DNA of 58,794 nucleotides from Oleiagrimonas sp035690885 (GCA_035690885.1 DASSKC010000092.1:1-58794), one strand, 5' to 3'; positions 43,289-51,474 are shown, counted from the first letter of the stretch. The notes: generated by a model from the letters alone, not told the origin. Translations and numbers: made by a program.

Positions 43289-43308
43289 GAGCGGCGGAAG
43301 CCGCGATT
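43285..43308 (+). repeat. REP-like repeat, family B, supplying the RES toxin stop codon
   Basis: GTAGGAGCGGCGGAAGCCGC plus GATT; its TAG is the in-frame stop of the toxin gene. Downstream bases GTTGATGTCTTGCG (43324-43337) match those next to the 18041 copy, defining a longer unit. Confidence 0.88.
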
Positions 43309-43437
43309 GGACGTGCCCTTGCGGTTGATGTCTTGCGCTCCTCGCGCAGCGACAGTCAGGGCAACATGAAGCTTCCTTGCGGTTACAGTGCGTGTAACCG
43401 CCGATGGCGCCCACACGAACAACACGAGGAGACACCC

Positions 43438-44751
43438 ATGCAGCATGACGATCACGCCCGGCCGGGCCGGCGGCAATTCCTGCGTCTGTCGACCATGGGC
43501 GCCGCGGCCTTGCCGTTGCTGGCGACCGGCTGCGCGAAGGCGGCCGATGCCGGCACCGCGGGAGCGGCGAACGGCGCCAACAAGATGCCGCGCTCGATCG
43601 CCGCGCTGCAGCCGGTCACCGGCAAGGCCGTGCCGATCGGCGATGCCGAATACGAGAGCCGCCTGGCCAAGGCGCAGCGCCTGATGGGCAAGCACAAGCT
43701 GGACGCCATCTTTGTCGCCGGCGGCACCTCGCTGGATTATTTCGCCGACGTCAAATGGTGGCTCAGCGAGCGCACCGCCGGCATGATCCTGCCGCGCGAG
43801 GGTGATCCGGTCTACGTGTTTCCCACGTTCGAGCGCGGACGTGCCGAGGAGCAGGTGCGCTTCGGGCATGACATTTGCACCTGGCAGGAGAACGAAAGTC
43901 CGTACAAGACGATCGCGCAGATTCTCAAGGACCTGCATATCGCCGGTGGCACGCTCGGCATCGAGGAGCGCGTACCGTTCTTCATGGCCGATGGCATCGG
44001 TCAGGCGGCAGCAAACATCAACCTGGTCAGCGCCACGCCGGTCACGGCTGGCTGTCGCGCGTTCAAGTCCAAAGCCGAGTTGGCGTTGATGCAGATCGCC
44101 AACGACGCGACATTGGCCACCTATCACGCGGTCTGGCAGGCGCTGCAACCGGGCATGACTGAGGCCGACGTGCATGCGCTGGTGCAGGCCGCTTACGCGC
44201 GTCAGGGCGTGGAGGGTTTTGCCAGCGTCAATGTCGGCAAGTACACGGCCTCGCCGCACGGTTCGCGCGAACCGCAGGAAATCCGCGAGGGCACGGTGGT
44301 CATGCTCGATGACGGCTGCAAGGTCGAGGGCTACACCAGCGACATCACGCGCACCTTCGTGCTCGGCAAGGCGAGCGACAAGATGAAAAAGGTCTTCGCC
44401 ATCATCCAGCAGGCGCAGCGCGCGGCCCGCGAGGCGGCGCGCACCGGCGGCGTGATGCAAGACATCGACGCGGCCGCGCGCAAGGTCATCGTCGATGCCG
44501 GCTACGGTCCGGACTACAAGTACTTCACGCATCGTCTCGGCCACGGCATCGGCATGGACATGCACGAGTGGTATTACGCCGTCGGCGGCGACACCCGCAC
44601 CATTGCCGACCGCATGACCATGAGCGACGAGCCGGGTATCTACATTCCCGGCGAGTTCGGCGTGCGCCTGGAGGATTGCATGTACACCACGCCCGACGGT
44701 GGGCACTGGTTCACGCAACCAAGCCCGTCCATCGAGCACCCATTCGCGTAG
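43438..44751 (+). CDS. Exported M24-family metallopeptidase (Xaa-Pro aminopeptidase-like)
   Basis: 437 residues from ATG 43438, with GAGGAGA upstream. A Tat-type export signal starts the protein (G-R-R-Q-F-L-R-L-S-T-M, then a hydrophobic stretch ending in A-T-G-C-A, a possible lipobox). The M24 catalytic domain occupies ~215-430. Metal ligands are visible in order: V-M-L-D-D-G-C and S-D-I-T-R-T-F (two Asp), H-R-L-G-H-G-I-G (His), S-D-E-P-G-I-Y (Glu) and R-L-E-D-C (Glu). A creatinase-N-like domain precedes it. It probably cleaves Xaa-Pro peptides in the periplasm. Confidence 0.92.
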   Translation: MQHDDHARPGRRQFLRLSTMGAAALPLLATGCAKAADAGTAGAANGANKMPRSIAALQPVTGKAVPIGDAEYESRLAKAQRLMGKHKLDAIFVAGGTSLDYFADVKWWLSERTAGMILPREGDPVYVFPTFERGRAEEQVRFGHDICTWQENESPYKTIAQILKDLHIAGGTLGIEERVPFFMADGIGQAAANINLVSATPVTAGCRAFKSKAELALMQIANDATLATYHAVWQALQPGMTEADVHALVQAAYARQGVEGFASVNVGKYTASPHGSREPQEIREGTVVMLDDGCKVEGYTSDITRTFVLGKASDKMKKVFAIIQQAQRAAREAARTGGVMQDIDAAARKVIVDAGYGPDYKYFTHRLGHGIGMDMHEWYYAVGGDTRTIADRMTMSDEPGIYIPGEFGVRLEDCMYTTPDGGHWFTQPSPSIEHPFA

Positions 44752-44764
44752 GAACGTTCCTGGA

Positions 44765-44847
44765 GTAGGTCGGGTTGGCTTCATCAACCCGACAAGGCGT
44801 GCCGCGACATCGGTGTCGGGTTACGCCTGCGGCTCAACCCGACCTAC
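44765..44847. repeat. REP-like repeat, family A (bipartite copy)
   Basis: GTAGGTCGGGTTGGCTTCAT module, then a GTCGGGTTACGCCTGCGGCT module ending in CAACCCGACCTAC. Same structure as 8229-8311, and 13 bases after the M24 peptidase stop. The whole unit can form two hairpins. Confidence 0.9.
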
Positions 44848-44926
44848 ACGGCTTGAGGCCCATTGAAATCGTAAACCCATCGCGCACAGAGCTTGCCCCG
44901 GACTTGATTCGGGGTGCGCTCCTGCG

Positions 44927-45817
44927 TCAGGCGTCAGCGTCGGTGGCGAAGCCCTCGCGGGTGCCGCGCTGGTAGACCTTGTCGTCATCCTGCACTTCGC
45001 GTGCCGGGAATGAGGGCAACGGCTCCAGCTTGTCGTAGATCGGCGCGAAGTCCGGCTTCGTGGCTTCGAACAGTTGCTCGAAATCGTCGATGACAAAATA
45101 GCTTTGCTGGTAGGTGTCGATGCGGTACTGGGTGCGCATGATGCGCTCGAGATCGAAACCGATGCGGTTGGGCGCGGCCGATTCCAGCGAATAGATCGAC
45201 TCGCCCCTGGAGCTGACGATGCCCGAGCCGTAGATGCGCAGGCCTTCGCTGCTGCGGATCAGCCCGAATTCGACCGTGTACCAGTACAGCCGCGTCAGGT
45301 TCATCAACGCCTCGGGGCCGATTTGTTCGGCCTTCAGTCCGCCGCGACCGTAGGCCTCCATGTAGTCGGCGAAGATCGGGTTCATCAGCAGCGGCACGTG
45401 GCCGAACAGGTCGTGGAACAGGTCCGGCTCGGAGATGTAGTCGATCTGGTCGGGCTTGCGGATCCACCAGGTGACGGGGAAGCGCCGGTTGGCCAGATGA
45501 TCGAAAAACGTCTGCTCGGGCAACAGGCCTTCCACGCCGATCAGCTCCCAGCCGGTGGTTTTGGCGAGGATCGGGTTGAGCTCGTCGAAGCGCGGAATCG
45601 CGTCGGCGGTCATGTGCAGCATGTCCTGGGCGGCGATGAACTCGTCGCAGGCGCGGCCTTTGAGTACCTCGCGCTGGCGCGCGAACAGCTGCTCCCAGAC
45701 CTGATGGTCGGTCGCGGTATAGCTGTCCCACGGCTGCTCGACCACGGCGGTGGTGTAGACCGGGATGGTGCCGCGGTCGGTCTGTTCGTGTTCGACGCGC
45801 TTGGGTGCGGTGTTCAT
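44927..45817 (-). CDS. phhA: Phenylalanine 4-monooxygenase (phenylalanine hydroxylase)
   Basis: 296 residues, typical for the bacterial enzyme. Converts phenylalanine to tyrosine using tetrahydrobiopterin or a related pterin. The iron facial triad is His135 and His140 in D-L-F-H-D-L-F-G-H-V-P and Glu183 in Y-T-V-E-F-G-L. The substrate region R-F-P-V-T-W-W-I-R-K-P (about 112-122) is also intact. The gene is divergent from an Lrp-type regulator with dyads between, so it is probably under that regulator's control. phhB (pterin dehydratase) is not adjacent. Confidence 0.97.
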   Translation of the reverse strand: MNTAPKRVEHEQTDRGTIPVYTTAVVEQPWDSYTATDHQVWEQLFARQREVLKGRACDEFIAAQDMLHMTADAIPRFDELNPILAKTTGWELIGVEGLLPEQTFFDHLANRRFPVTWWIRKPDQIDYISEPDLFHDLFGHVPLLMNPIFADYMEAYGRGGLKAEQIGPEALMNLTRLYWYTVEFGLIRSSEGLRIYGSGIVSSRGESIYSLESAAPNRIGFDLERIMRTQYRIDTYQQSYFVIDDFEQLFEATKPDFAPIYDKLEPLPSFPAREVQDDDKVYQRGTREGFATDADA

Positions 45818-45863
45818 GGGATAGGCCTGGTGGCGTTGTCTGCCTTCAGGCTAACGCCGATCC

Positions 45864-45921
45864 GACGCAAGATGTTTGCAATATTGCGTCGCTATGGGGT
45901 TTGTACGCATAATTATTGCGT
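45864..45921. promoter_or_regulatory. Lrp-type operator cluster between phhA and its divergent regulator
   Basis: Three overlapping or adjacent dyads share TTGC/GCAA elements. GACGCAA (45864-45870) pairs with TTGCGTC (45884-45890); GCAATATTGC (45878-45887) is a perfect palindrome; ACGCA-N7-TGCGT (45905-45921) ends against the regulator ATG. Repeated AT-centred dyads are typical of Lrp/AsnC octamer binding. The last one covers the regulator's own start, suggesting autoregulation. Confidence 0.65.
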
Positions 45922-46410
45922 ATGAATGAAAGTCATCGTGTAAAACTTGACCGCACGGATCACAAAATCCTTGCTTCCTTGCAGGCAAGCGGGCGCATCA
46001 CCAATGCCGAGTTGGCCGAACGCGTGAACCTGTCTGCCTCGGCTTGTCTGCGGCGCGTGCAGCGTCTGGAGCGGGCCGGGGTGATATCCGGTTACGCGGC
46101 GCAAGTCGATGCCGGCTCGCTGGGCCTGGGCCTGCAAGTGTTCGTGCGCGTGCAGCTCAAGCAGCACGACAGCGCGACGGTGGAGGCGTTCGCCGGACAG
46201 GTCAACGCCTGGGACGAGGTCGCTGCCTGCTACGCACTGGCCGGAGACATGGATTACCTGCTGCACGTGTACGTCAGCGACCTGGAGCATTTTTCACGCT
46301 TTTTGCTCGATCGCCTGCTCAATGCCGGCGGCGTCGCCGATGTCAATTCGAGCTTCGTGTTGCGTACCGTCAAGCAGGCTCCATCGGTCCCCGTCGGTCA
46401 CGCCGTATAA
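45922..46410 (+). CDS. Lrp/AsnC-family transcriptional regulator
   Basis: 162 residues from ATG 45922. N-terminal helix-turn-helix: L-D-R-T-D-H-K-I-L-A-S-L-Q, then R-I-T-N-A-E-L-A-E-R-V-N-L-S-A-S-A-C-L-R-R-V-Q. C-terminal ligand-binding AsnC domain with V-R-V-Q-L-K-Q-H and C-Y-A-L-A-G-D-M-D-Y-L-L-H-V. Divergent from phhA with operator-like dyads between the two. The likely role is control of phenylalanine/tyrosine catabolism in response to an aromatic amino acid. It would be a functional counterpart of PhhR in Pseudomonas but is of a different family. Confidence 0.93.
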   Translation: MNESHRVKLDRTDHKILASLQASGRITNAELAERVNLSASACLRRVQRLERAGVISGYAAQVDAGSLGLGLQVFVRVQLKQHDSATVEAFAGQVNAWDEVAACYALAGDMDYLLHVYVSDLEHFSRFLLDRLLNAGGVADVNSSFVLRTVKQAPSVPVGHAV

Positions 46411-46471
46411 TGGCCAGTCGGCTGGCGCGGCTGGCAACGGTGCCGTGCCGTCGTTTACCCTTTGATGACCG

Positions 46472-47287
46472 ATGAACATGCCTGAACAAACCATGGCCCC
46501 CCGCTCGCGCGACTGGTGGCGCCCGGTGCGTTACCTGTACCGGATCCCGCTGGTGGTGCTGCTCCTGATTCTGGGCGTACTGCTGTGCCTGTTCGTGGCC
46601 GGCCCGCGTCGGCATGCGGTGGCGCGCGGCGGTCGCGAGCCGTTGGCGCATCGCGCCACGCGCTGGTGGTCGACAATGTTGATGCGCGTGTTCGGTTTTC
46701 GCGTCAGCCAGGTGGGGTCGCCGTTGCCGGATGCGGCCATGTTCGTGTGCAACCACGTGACCTGGCTGGACATCGTGCTGGTGCACACCCAGCGCGCGGC
46801 CTGTTTCGTGGCCAAGGCCGAGATCGCACGTTGGCCGGTGGTCGGCTGGATGGCGGCTTGCGGCGGCACGATATTCCACCAGCGCGGTTCAAACCAGTCC
46901 ATGGCCACGGTCATGGACACCATGGTCAAGCGCTTGCAGAAGGGGCGCTCGGTGGCCGTGTTTCCGGAGGGCGGGACCAGTCATGGTGGCAAGTTGCGTA
47001 CCTTTCATGCGCGCATTTTTCAGGCCGCGCTGGATGCCGAGACGCCGGTGCAGCCGGTGGCATTGCGCTATGCGCGCCATGGCCGCCGCTGGTTGGACGT
47101 GGCTTTCCGGCCCGGTGAAAGCTTCGTGGCCAACATCGTGCGCCTGATGGGGGAGCCATCGTGTGATGCCGAGGTGCATTTTTTGCCGCCGGTACCGCCC
47201 AACGAAGCCGGCCGCCGGCGCATGGCCGAACAGGCCCGTGAACGCATTGCCGCGGCCCTGGATGGAGGCGTGGAAGGGCGCCAATGA
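46472..47287 (+). CDS. PlsC-type 1-acyl-glycerol-3-phosphate acyltransferase-like protein
   Basis: 271 residues. A membrane helix near 26-43 anchors it. The acyltransferase motifs are C-N-H-V-T-W-L-D-I-V (H-x4-D, about 91-100), the F-H-Q-R-G-S loop (about 133), and F-P-E-G-G-T-S-H-G (about 165-173). It acylates lysophospholipids or an ornithine-lipid type acceptor at the inner membrane. The stop overlaps the start of the YheT-like hydrolase gene (ATGA), so they are an operon. Confidence 0.92.
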   Translation: MNMPEQTMAPRSRDWWRPVRYLYRIPLVVLLLILGVLLCLFVAGPRRHAVARGGREPLAHRATRWWSTMLMRVFGFRVSQVGSPLPDAAMFVCNHVTWLDIVLVHTQRAACFVAKAEIARWPVVGWMAACGGTIFHQRGSNQSMATVMDTMVKRLQKGRSVAVFPEGGTSHGGKLRTFHARIFQAALDAETPVQPVALRYARHGRRWLDVAFRPGESFVANIVRLMGEPSCDAEVHFLPPVPPNEAGRRRMAEQARERIAAALDGGVEGRQ

Positions 47288-48330
47288 GCGTGAAACCCCC
47301 TGTCATGGATCCGACGTCCGCCACGAGCGGACCACCGCGAGGCCGTCAATTCCAGCCTCACGGCCTGTTGCGCAGCGGACACGCGCAAACCATGTTGTCG
47401 TCCAGCAGCTGGCGCCGGCTTGCGCAGCGTCCGTTGCGTCGCCGTGTCGATGCCGGCGCCGAGAGCGTGGTGCTGGAGGTGACCGGCGGCGTGCGTCTGG
47501 CCGGTCTGTTCACCGCGCAGACGCAACGACCGCAGTCGCGCGGTCTGGCGCTGCTCTATCACGGCTGGGAAGGCAGTACCGATTCCAGTTACGTGGTCCA
47601 GATCGGCGCGCGCTTGTTGGCCGACGGCTGGGATATCTTCCGCCTCAACTTCCGTGACCACGGCGGCACCTACGAGCTCAATACCGAGCTGTTCAACTCG
47701 TGCATGCTCGATGAGGTGGTCGAGGCCAGTATCGAGGTCCGGCGCCGTTGGCATCGCGACGGTACGCCCATGGTGCTGGCGGGTTTTTCGCTGGGCGGAA
47801 ACTTTGCCTTGCGCGTGGCCTTGACGGCACCGCAGGCGGGATTGGGTCTGGATCACGTGGTGGCGGTGTGTCCGGTCATCGACCCGAATACGAACCTGGC
47901 ATCGCTTGAAGACGCGCCGTGGATGTATCACTGGTATTTCATGCGCCAGTGGCGCGCTTCGCTCAAGCGCAAGCAGCGTCTGTTTCCCGAGGAGCATTTT
48001 TTCGCCCCGCGTGAATTGCGCCAGAACCTGCGCAACCTGACCCGCCTGATGGTCGAGCGTCGCACCGATTTCGGCACGCTGGACAACTATCTGGACGGCT
48101 ACTCGGTGGCCGGCTCGCGCATGGCCGGCATGCAGGTTCCGACCACCATCCTCACCTCGAAAAACGATCCCATCATTCCGGTCGAGGACTTCCATCATTT
48201 GACGGTGCCGGGCTGCGTGGAGCTGGACATTGCCGATCACGGCGGCCATTGCGGCTTCCTGATGGACTGGCATTTCCACAGTTTCACCGACGCCTACATC
48301 GCCGAACGCTTCAACGCGCTGGCAACGTAG
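47284..48330 (+). CDS. YheT-family alpha/beta hydrolase
   Basis: 348 residues. YheT signature L-R-S-G-H-A-Q-T-M at ~29-37. Nucleophile elbow G-F-S-L-G-G-N (about 163-169); Y-H-G-W-E-G-S-T oxyanion region (about 96-103); N-F-R-D-H-G-G-T (about 121-128). The late Asp and His of the triad are D-H-G-G-H-C-G-F. The acyltransferase neighbour suggests action on a lipid ester. Its last codons and TAG are duplicated 112 bases downstream, and the TAG itself belongs to a family A repeat. Confidence 0.92.
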   Translation: MSVKPPVMDPTSATSGPPRGRQFQPHGLLRSGHAQTMLSSSSWRRLAQRPLRRRVDAGAESVVLEVTGGVRLAGLFTAQTQRPQSRGLALLYHGWEGSTDSSYVVQIGARLLADGWDIFRLNFRDHGGTYELNTELFNSCMLDEVVEASIEVRRRWHRDGTPMVLAGFSLGGNFALRVALTAPQAGLGLDHVVAVCPVIDPNTNLASLEDAPWMYHWYFMRQWRASLKRKQRLFPEEHFFAPRELRQNLRNLTRLMVERRTDFGTLDNYLDGYSVAGSRMAGMQVPTTILTSKNDPIIPVEDFHHLTVPGCVELDIADHGGHCGFLMDWHFHSFTDAYIAERFNALAT

Positions 48331-48473
48331 GTCGGATTGGCTTCATCAATCCGACGTGGGCGCAATGTCGGATCCGTCGCTGCGCTCCTTGATCCGACCT
48401 ACGCGCTACATCGCCGAACGTTTCAACGCCCTGACCGCGTAGGTGGGGTTGGCTCCATCAACCCGACGTGGCA
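48294..48473. repeat. Tandem duplication of the yheT 3' end with its REP-like repeat
   Basis: The segment from CTACATCGCCGAACG (48294) through GTAGGTCGGATTGGCTTCAT to CCGACGTGG (48360) recurs with about 90% identity at 48406-48473; the period is 112 bases. The intervening part is a second REP module (GTCGGATCCGTCG to GATCCGACCTAC, ending 48402). The downstream copy holds a remnant of the last yheT codons, not a gene. Confidence 0.88.
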
Positions 48474-48537
48474 GGGTGTGATCGCGCAGACGTTGTGTGG
48501 GTGTAGGCTGGACGTTCCGATCCAGCGGAGAGCCGTC

Positions 48538-49644
48538 ATGCGCGTCGTGTTGTTGTGTGTGCTTGCCCTTTTGTCATCGTCGGCGTGCGCCGCCTCGTTG
48601 CCGCTGTCCGAATTGACGCTGCCACCGGGCTTCCACATCAGCGTGTACGCGAGCGAGGTTCCGGCTGCGCGCGAAATGACCATAGGCGACGACGGCACCG
48701 TGTTCGTCGGTTCCAGCGGCGCGGGCAAGGTGTACGCGTTGACCGACAGTGACCACGACGGGCATGCCGACAAGGTGCGTGTGGTCGCCAGCGGCCTGGA
48801 TACGCCGATCGGCGTCGCGTTCCATGACGACGATCTGTACGTCTCGGCGATCGACCGCATTGTGGTCCTGCGCGACATCGAGAATCATCTGGACAACCCG
48901 CCGGCACCACAGGTAGTGACCGACAAGTTGCCGACCAAACACCATCACGGCGGACGCTTCATCGCCTTCGGGCCCGACGGACGGCTGTATGTGCCGGTCG
49001 GCGCGCCCTGCAACATCTGCGAGCCACCGCCGCCGTTTGCCAGTTTGCTCAGCATGAAACCCGACGGCAGCGATTGGCAGACCGTGGCCACGGGCATCCG
49101 CAACACGGTCGGGTTCGATTGGCAGCCCGGCAGCGGCAAGCTCTGGTTTACCGACAATGGCCGCGACATGCTCGGTGACAACCGACCCAGCGACGAGCTC
49201 AACCGCATCGACCATGCGGGCGAAAACTTCGGTTATCCGTACTGCCATGCCGGCGACATCGCTGATCCCGAGTACGGCAAGGGCCACCCGTGCAGCGACT
49301 ATGCGCCACCGGCGCTCAAGCTGGGCGCGCACGTAGCCTCGCTGGGCATGCGTTTTTATACCGGCAGCATGTTTCCGGACTCTTACCAGGGCGCCATCTT
49401 CATTGCCGAACATGGCTCCTGGAACCGCTCGTCCAAGGTCGGTTACCGCGTCATGGTCGTGCGCGTCGATGGCGACGAGGTGGTCAGCTACAAGCCCTTC
49501 GTCACCGGCTTCCTGCAGGGCCAGCAGGCCTGGGGCCGACCCGTCGACGTGCAGCCGATGCCAGATGGCAGTTTGCTCATCAGCGATGATGGTGCGGGCG
49601 CGGTGTATCGAGTGACGTATGAAAGCGAAGGGGCGGGGGGTTAG
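48538..49644 (+). CDS. PQQ-dependent sugar dehydrogenase-like (sorbosone dehydrogenase type) beta-propeller
   Basis: 368 residues with a signal peptide (about 1-19, ending C-A-A). It starts L-P-P-G-F-H-I-S-V-Y-A-S-E-V-P-A-A-R-E-M. The propeller motifs include H-H-H-G-G-R-F-I-A-F-G-P-D-G-R-L-Y-V (about 138-155), T-G-I-R-N-T-V-G-F-D-W and H-G-S-W-N-R-S-S-K-V-G-Y-R (about 297-309), and W-G-R-P-V-D-V. These match PQQ-dependent soluble sugar dehydrogenases; whether PQQ is bound cannot be told. Periplasmic. A GC-rich Gly tail ends the protein at a 7-base repeat. Confidence 0.88.
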   Translation: MRVVLLCVLALLSSSACAASLPLSELTLPPGFHISVYASEVPAAREMTIGDDGTVFVGSSGAGKVYALTDSDHDGHADKVRVVASGLDTPIGVAFHDDDLYVSAIDRIVVLRDIENHLDNPPAPQVVTDKLPTKHHHGGRFIAFGPDGRLYVPVGAPCNICEPPPPFASLLSMKPDGSDWQTVATGIRNTVGFDWQPGSGKLWFTDNGRDMLGDNRPSDELNRIDHAGENFGYPYCHAGDIADPEYGKGHPCSDYAPPALKLGAHVASLGMRFYTGSMFPDSYQGAIFIAEHGSWNRSSKVGYRVMVVRVDGDEVVSYKPFVTGFLQGQQAWGRPVDVQPMPDGSLLISDDGAGAVYRVTYESEGAGG

Positions 49645-49680
49645 GGACGAGGGGCGAAAAGCGCGCACGTTGCAGCTCAG

Positions 49681-49729
49681 CCCCTGGCCCCTAGCCCCCA
49701 GCCCCTAGCCCCTAGCCCCTAGCCCCTCT
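49681..49729 (+). repeat. Seven-base tandem repeat CCCCTAG upstream of the PEBP gene
   Basis: Seven heptamers, four of them exact CCCCTAG and three with one or two changes (CCCCTGG, CCCCCAG, CCCCTCT). The array ends about ten bases before the AAAGGAG ribosome binding site of the next gene. Simple arrays like this can change length by slippage. Confidence 0.9.
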
Positions 49730-49744
49730 CCAAAGGAGCCCCCC

Positions 49745-50377
49745 ATGCAACTACGCAGCGACAGCTTCGCCAACGGCGCCGCCATTCCCGCCGAGTTCGC
49801 CTTCGGCAAACCCGGTGATCCGGTGGCACTTTCGGACAACCGCAGTCCGCACCTGGTGTGGCAGGACATCCCCGATGGCACGCGCTCGTTCGCGCTGACC
49901 TGCGTGGACCCGGACGCGCCAAGCCGGCCCGATGACGTCAACCAGGAGGGGCGTCTGGTGCCGCCGGACTTGCCACGCGTGGAGTTCACGCACTGGCTGC
50001 TGGTGGACATTCCGCCCGAATGCGGCGAGCTGGCCGCCGGCAGTTGCAGCGACGGCATCGTCGCTCACGGCAAGACCGACCCGGTCGGGCCGCCGGGTTG
50101 CCATCAGGGCCTGAACGACTACACCGGCTGGTTTGACGCCGATGCCGACATGCGCGGGCAGTACTTCGGCTATGACGGCCCGTGCCCGCCCTGGAACGAT
50201 TCCATCGTGCACCACTACCACTTCCGCATTCATGCGCTGGACGTGGCCACGCTCAATCTGAGCGGTCCGTTCGGTCTGGACGATGTGCGCAAGGCGATGG
50301 ACGGTCATGTGTTGGCCAGCGCCGAGTGGGTCGGCACTTACACCATCAGCCAGGCCGCCGCCGAGCGCACCTATTGA
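49745..50377 (+). CDS. YbhB/YbcL-type PEBP (Raf kinase inhibitor-like) protein
   Basis: 210 residues, ATG 49745 with AAAGGAG upstream. PEBP motifs: S-P-H-L-V-W-Q-D-I-P-D-G-T-R-S-F-A-L-T-C-V-D-P-D-A-P (about 34-59), F-T-H-W-L-L-V-D-I-P (about 81-90), then G-Y-D-G-P-C-P-P-W and H-H-Y-H-F-R-I-H-A-L. It lacks a signal peptide. The inner loop is longer than in E. coli YbhB. Ligand and role are unknown. The gene is separated from the sugar dehydrogenase by the 7-base array and followed within two bases by a family A repeat. Confidence 0.92.
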   Translation: MQLRSDSFANGAAIPAEFAFGKPGDPVALSDNRSPHLVWQDIPDGTRSFALTCVDPDAPSRPDDVNQEGRLVPPDLPRVEFTHWLLVDIPPECGELAAGSCSDGIVAHGKTDPVGPPGCHQGLNDYTGWFDADADMRGQYFGYDGPCPPWNDSIVHHYHFRIHALDVATLNLSGPFGLDDVRKAMDGHVLASAEWVGTYTISQAAAERTY

Positions 50378-50378
50378 G

Positions 50379-50462
50379 GTAGGTCGGGTTGAGCCGCAGG
50401 CGTAACCCGACGATCCGTACCGCGCCAGGCCATGCCGGGTTGGTGAAGCCAACCCGGCCTAC
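50379..50462. repeat. REP-like repeat, family A (bipartite, inverted copy)
   Basis: GTAGGTCGGGTTGAGCCGCA module first, then a GCCGGGTTGGTGAAGCCAAC module ending in CCGGCCTAC. This is the reverse orientation of 8229-8311 and 44765-44847. It fills the space between the PEBP and uppP genes, which are convergent. Confidence 0.9.
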
Positions 50463-50501
50463 ACCAGAGGCAATGCAGGTGTTCGCCCTGTGCGCGATGC
50501 T

Positions 50502-51296
50502 TCAGGCGCCGGCCGGCAGCAGCAGCAGCAGCGCAGCGCCGAACACGATGCGGTAGATCGCGAACGGCGTGAAGGTGTGCTGGCGGATGTAGCCGAGCAG
50601 CCACTTGACGGCGACAAACGCGGTGATCAGCGAAACCACGAAACCCACGGCCAGTGCCGTCCAGTCTTCATGCACGGCGCCGCCGGAGCCGAGCATGTTC
50701 AGCAGCTCATAGCCGGTGGCGGCATACATGGTCGGTATGCCGACCAGGAAGGCAAATTCAGTCGCGGCCGCGCGGTTGGAGGTGCCAAACAGCATGGCCA
50801 CGAAAATGGTCGTGGCCGAGCGCGAGGTGCCCGGAAACAGTCCGGCGACCATTTGCGCGATGCCGACCAGGATGGCCACCGTCCAGGTGACTTGTTTGCG
50901 GTCCGGTTGGCGCGCGGCCATTTGTTCGGCGGCAATCATCCATATGCCGCCGATGATCAGTGCCCAGGCCACCGGGGTCACTTCGGTCGGCAAATTGAAA
51001 CCCATCTTGACCGCGATCAGGCCGAGCACGGCGGTGATCAGGAAGGCCACCAGCAATTTCAGCAGGTAGTCGCGGTTGGCCGGGTCGCGCCAGCGCGTCA
51101 GCAGTTCCCAGATGCGTCGCCAGTAGATCAGCGTGATCGCGAGGATCGCGCCGGCCTGGATGCCCACGTTGAACAGGTCCGAACGCTGCCCCAGCCAATG
51201 CTCGGCAATCAGCAAGTGTCCGGTCGAGGAAATCGGCAGGAACTCGGTAATGCCTTCGATGATGCCGAGGATGATGGTCTGGATCAGGTCGGGCAT
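50502..51296 (-). CDS. uppP: Undecaprenyl-diphosphatase
   Basis: 264 residues from ATG 51296; six residues upstream in frame are not family-like. Dephosphorylates undecaprenyl diphosphate to recycle the carrier used by peptidoglycan and exopolysaccharide assembly. Motifs: E-G-I-T-E-F-L-P-I-S-S-T-G-H-L (about 14-28) and P-G-T-S-R-S-A-T-T-I (about 152-161), both catalytic regions, within about eight membrane helices. Divergent from glnK. Although remote from the polysaccharide locus, it serves the same carrier cycle. Confidence 0.97.
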   Translation of the reverse strand: MPDLIQTIILGIIEGITEFLPISSTGHLLIAEHWLGQRSDLFNVGIQAGAILAITLIYWRRIWELLTRWRDPANRDYLLKLLVAFLITAVLGLIAVKMGFNLPTEVTPVAWALIIGGIWMIAAEQMAARQPDRKQVTWTVAILVGIAQMVAGLFPGTSRSATTIFVAMLFGTSNRAAATEFAFLVGIPTMYAATGYELLNMLGSGGAVHEDWTALAVGFVVSLITAFVAVKWLLGYIRQHTFTPFAIYRIVFGAALLLLLPAGA

Positions 51297-51376
51297 GCGC
51301 GGGCCGAATGTCAAACGACGGCCAGTGTACCGGGATCGGGCTGGGCAGGGGCGTGTTCGCGGGAACCGAAAGAATG

Positions 51377-51393
51377 TGCACCATACTGGTGCA
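51377..51393. promoter_or_regulatory. NtrC enhancer site upstream of glnK
   Basis: TGCACC-ATACT-GGTGCA, a perfect palindrome matching the NtrC consensus (GCACC-N5-GGTGC). Its centre is about 100 bases upstream of the sigma-54 promoter at 51475, the usual distance for an enhancer. Confidence 0.9.
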
Positions 51394-51474
51394 TTCAGTC
51401 AGAAAAATAGCCCTGATTCGGGGCGCGCCTGCTGCATTGACAGCGTAAGTTGTTGAAAACAAGAGGCACGTGGC

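Noticed and set aside
48406..48443. Possible second small gene after yheT
   Set aside because: It is a decayed copy of the last yheT codons produced by the 112-base tandem duplication; no start codon or ribosome binding site.
48538..49644. Cytochrome c haem site in the sugar dehydrogenase (C-N-I-C)
   Set aside because: The motif is not C-x-x-C-H; the two Cys are more likely a disulfide.
49681..49729. Short regular repeats that could suggest a CRISPR array
   Set aside because: Units are seven bases with no spacers, and no cas genes are in the window.
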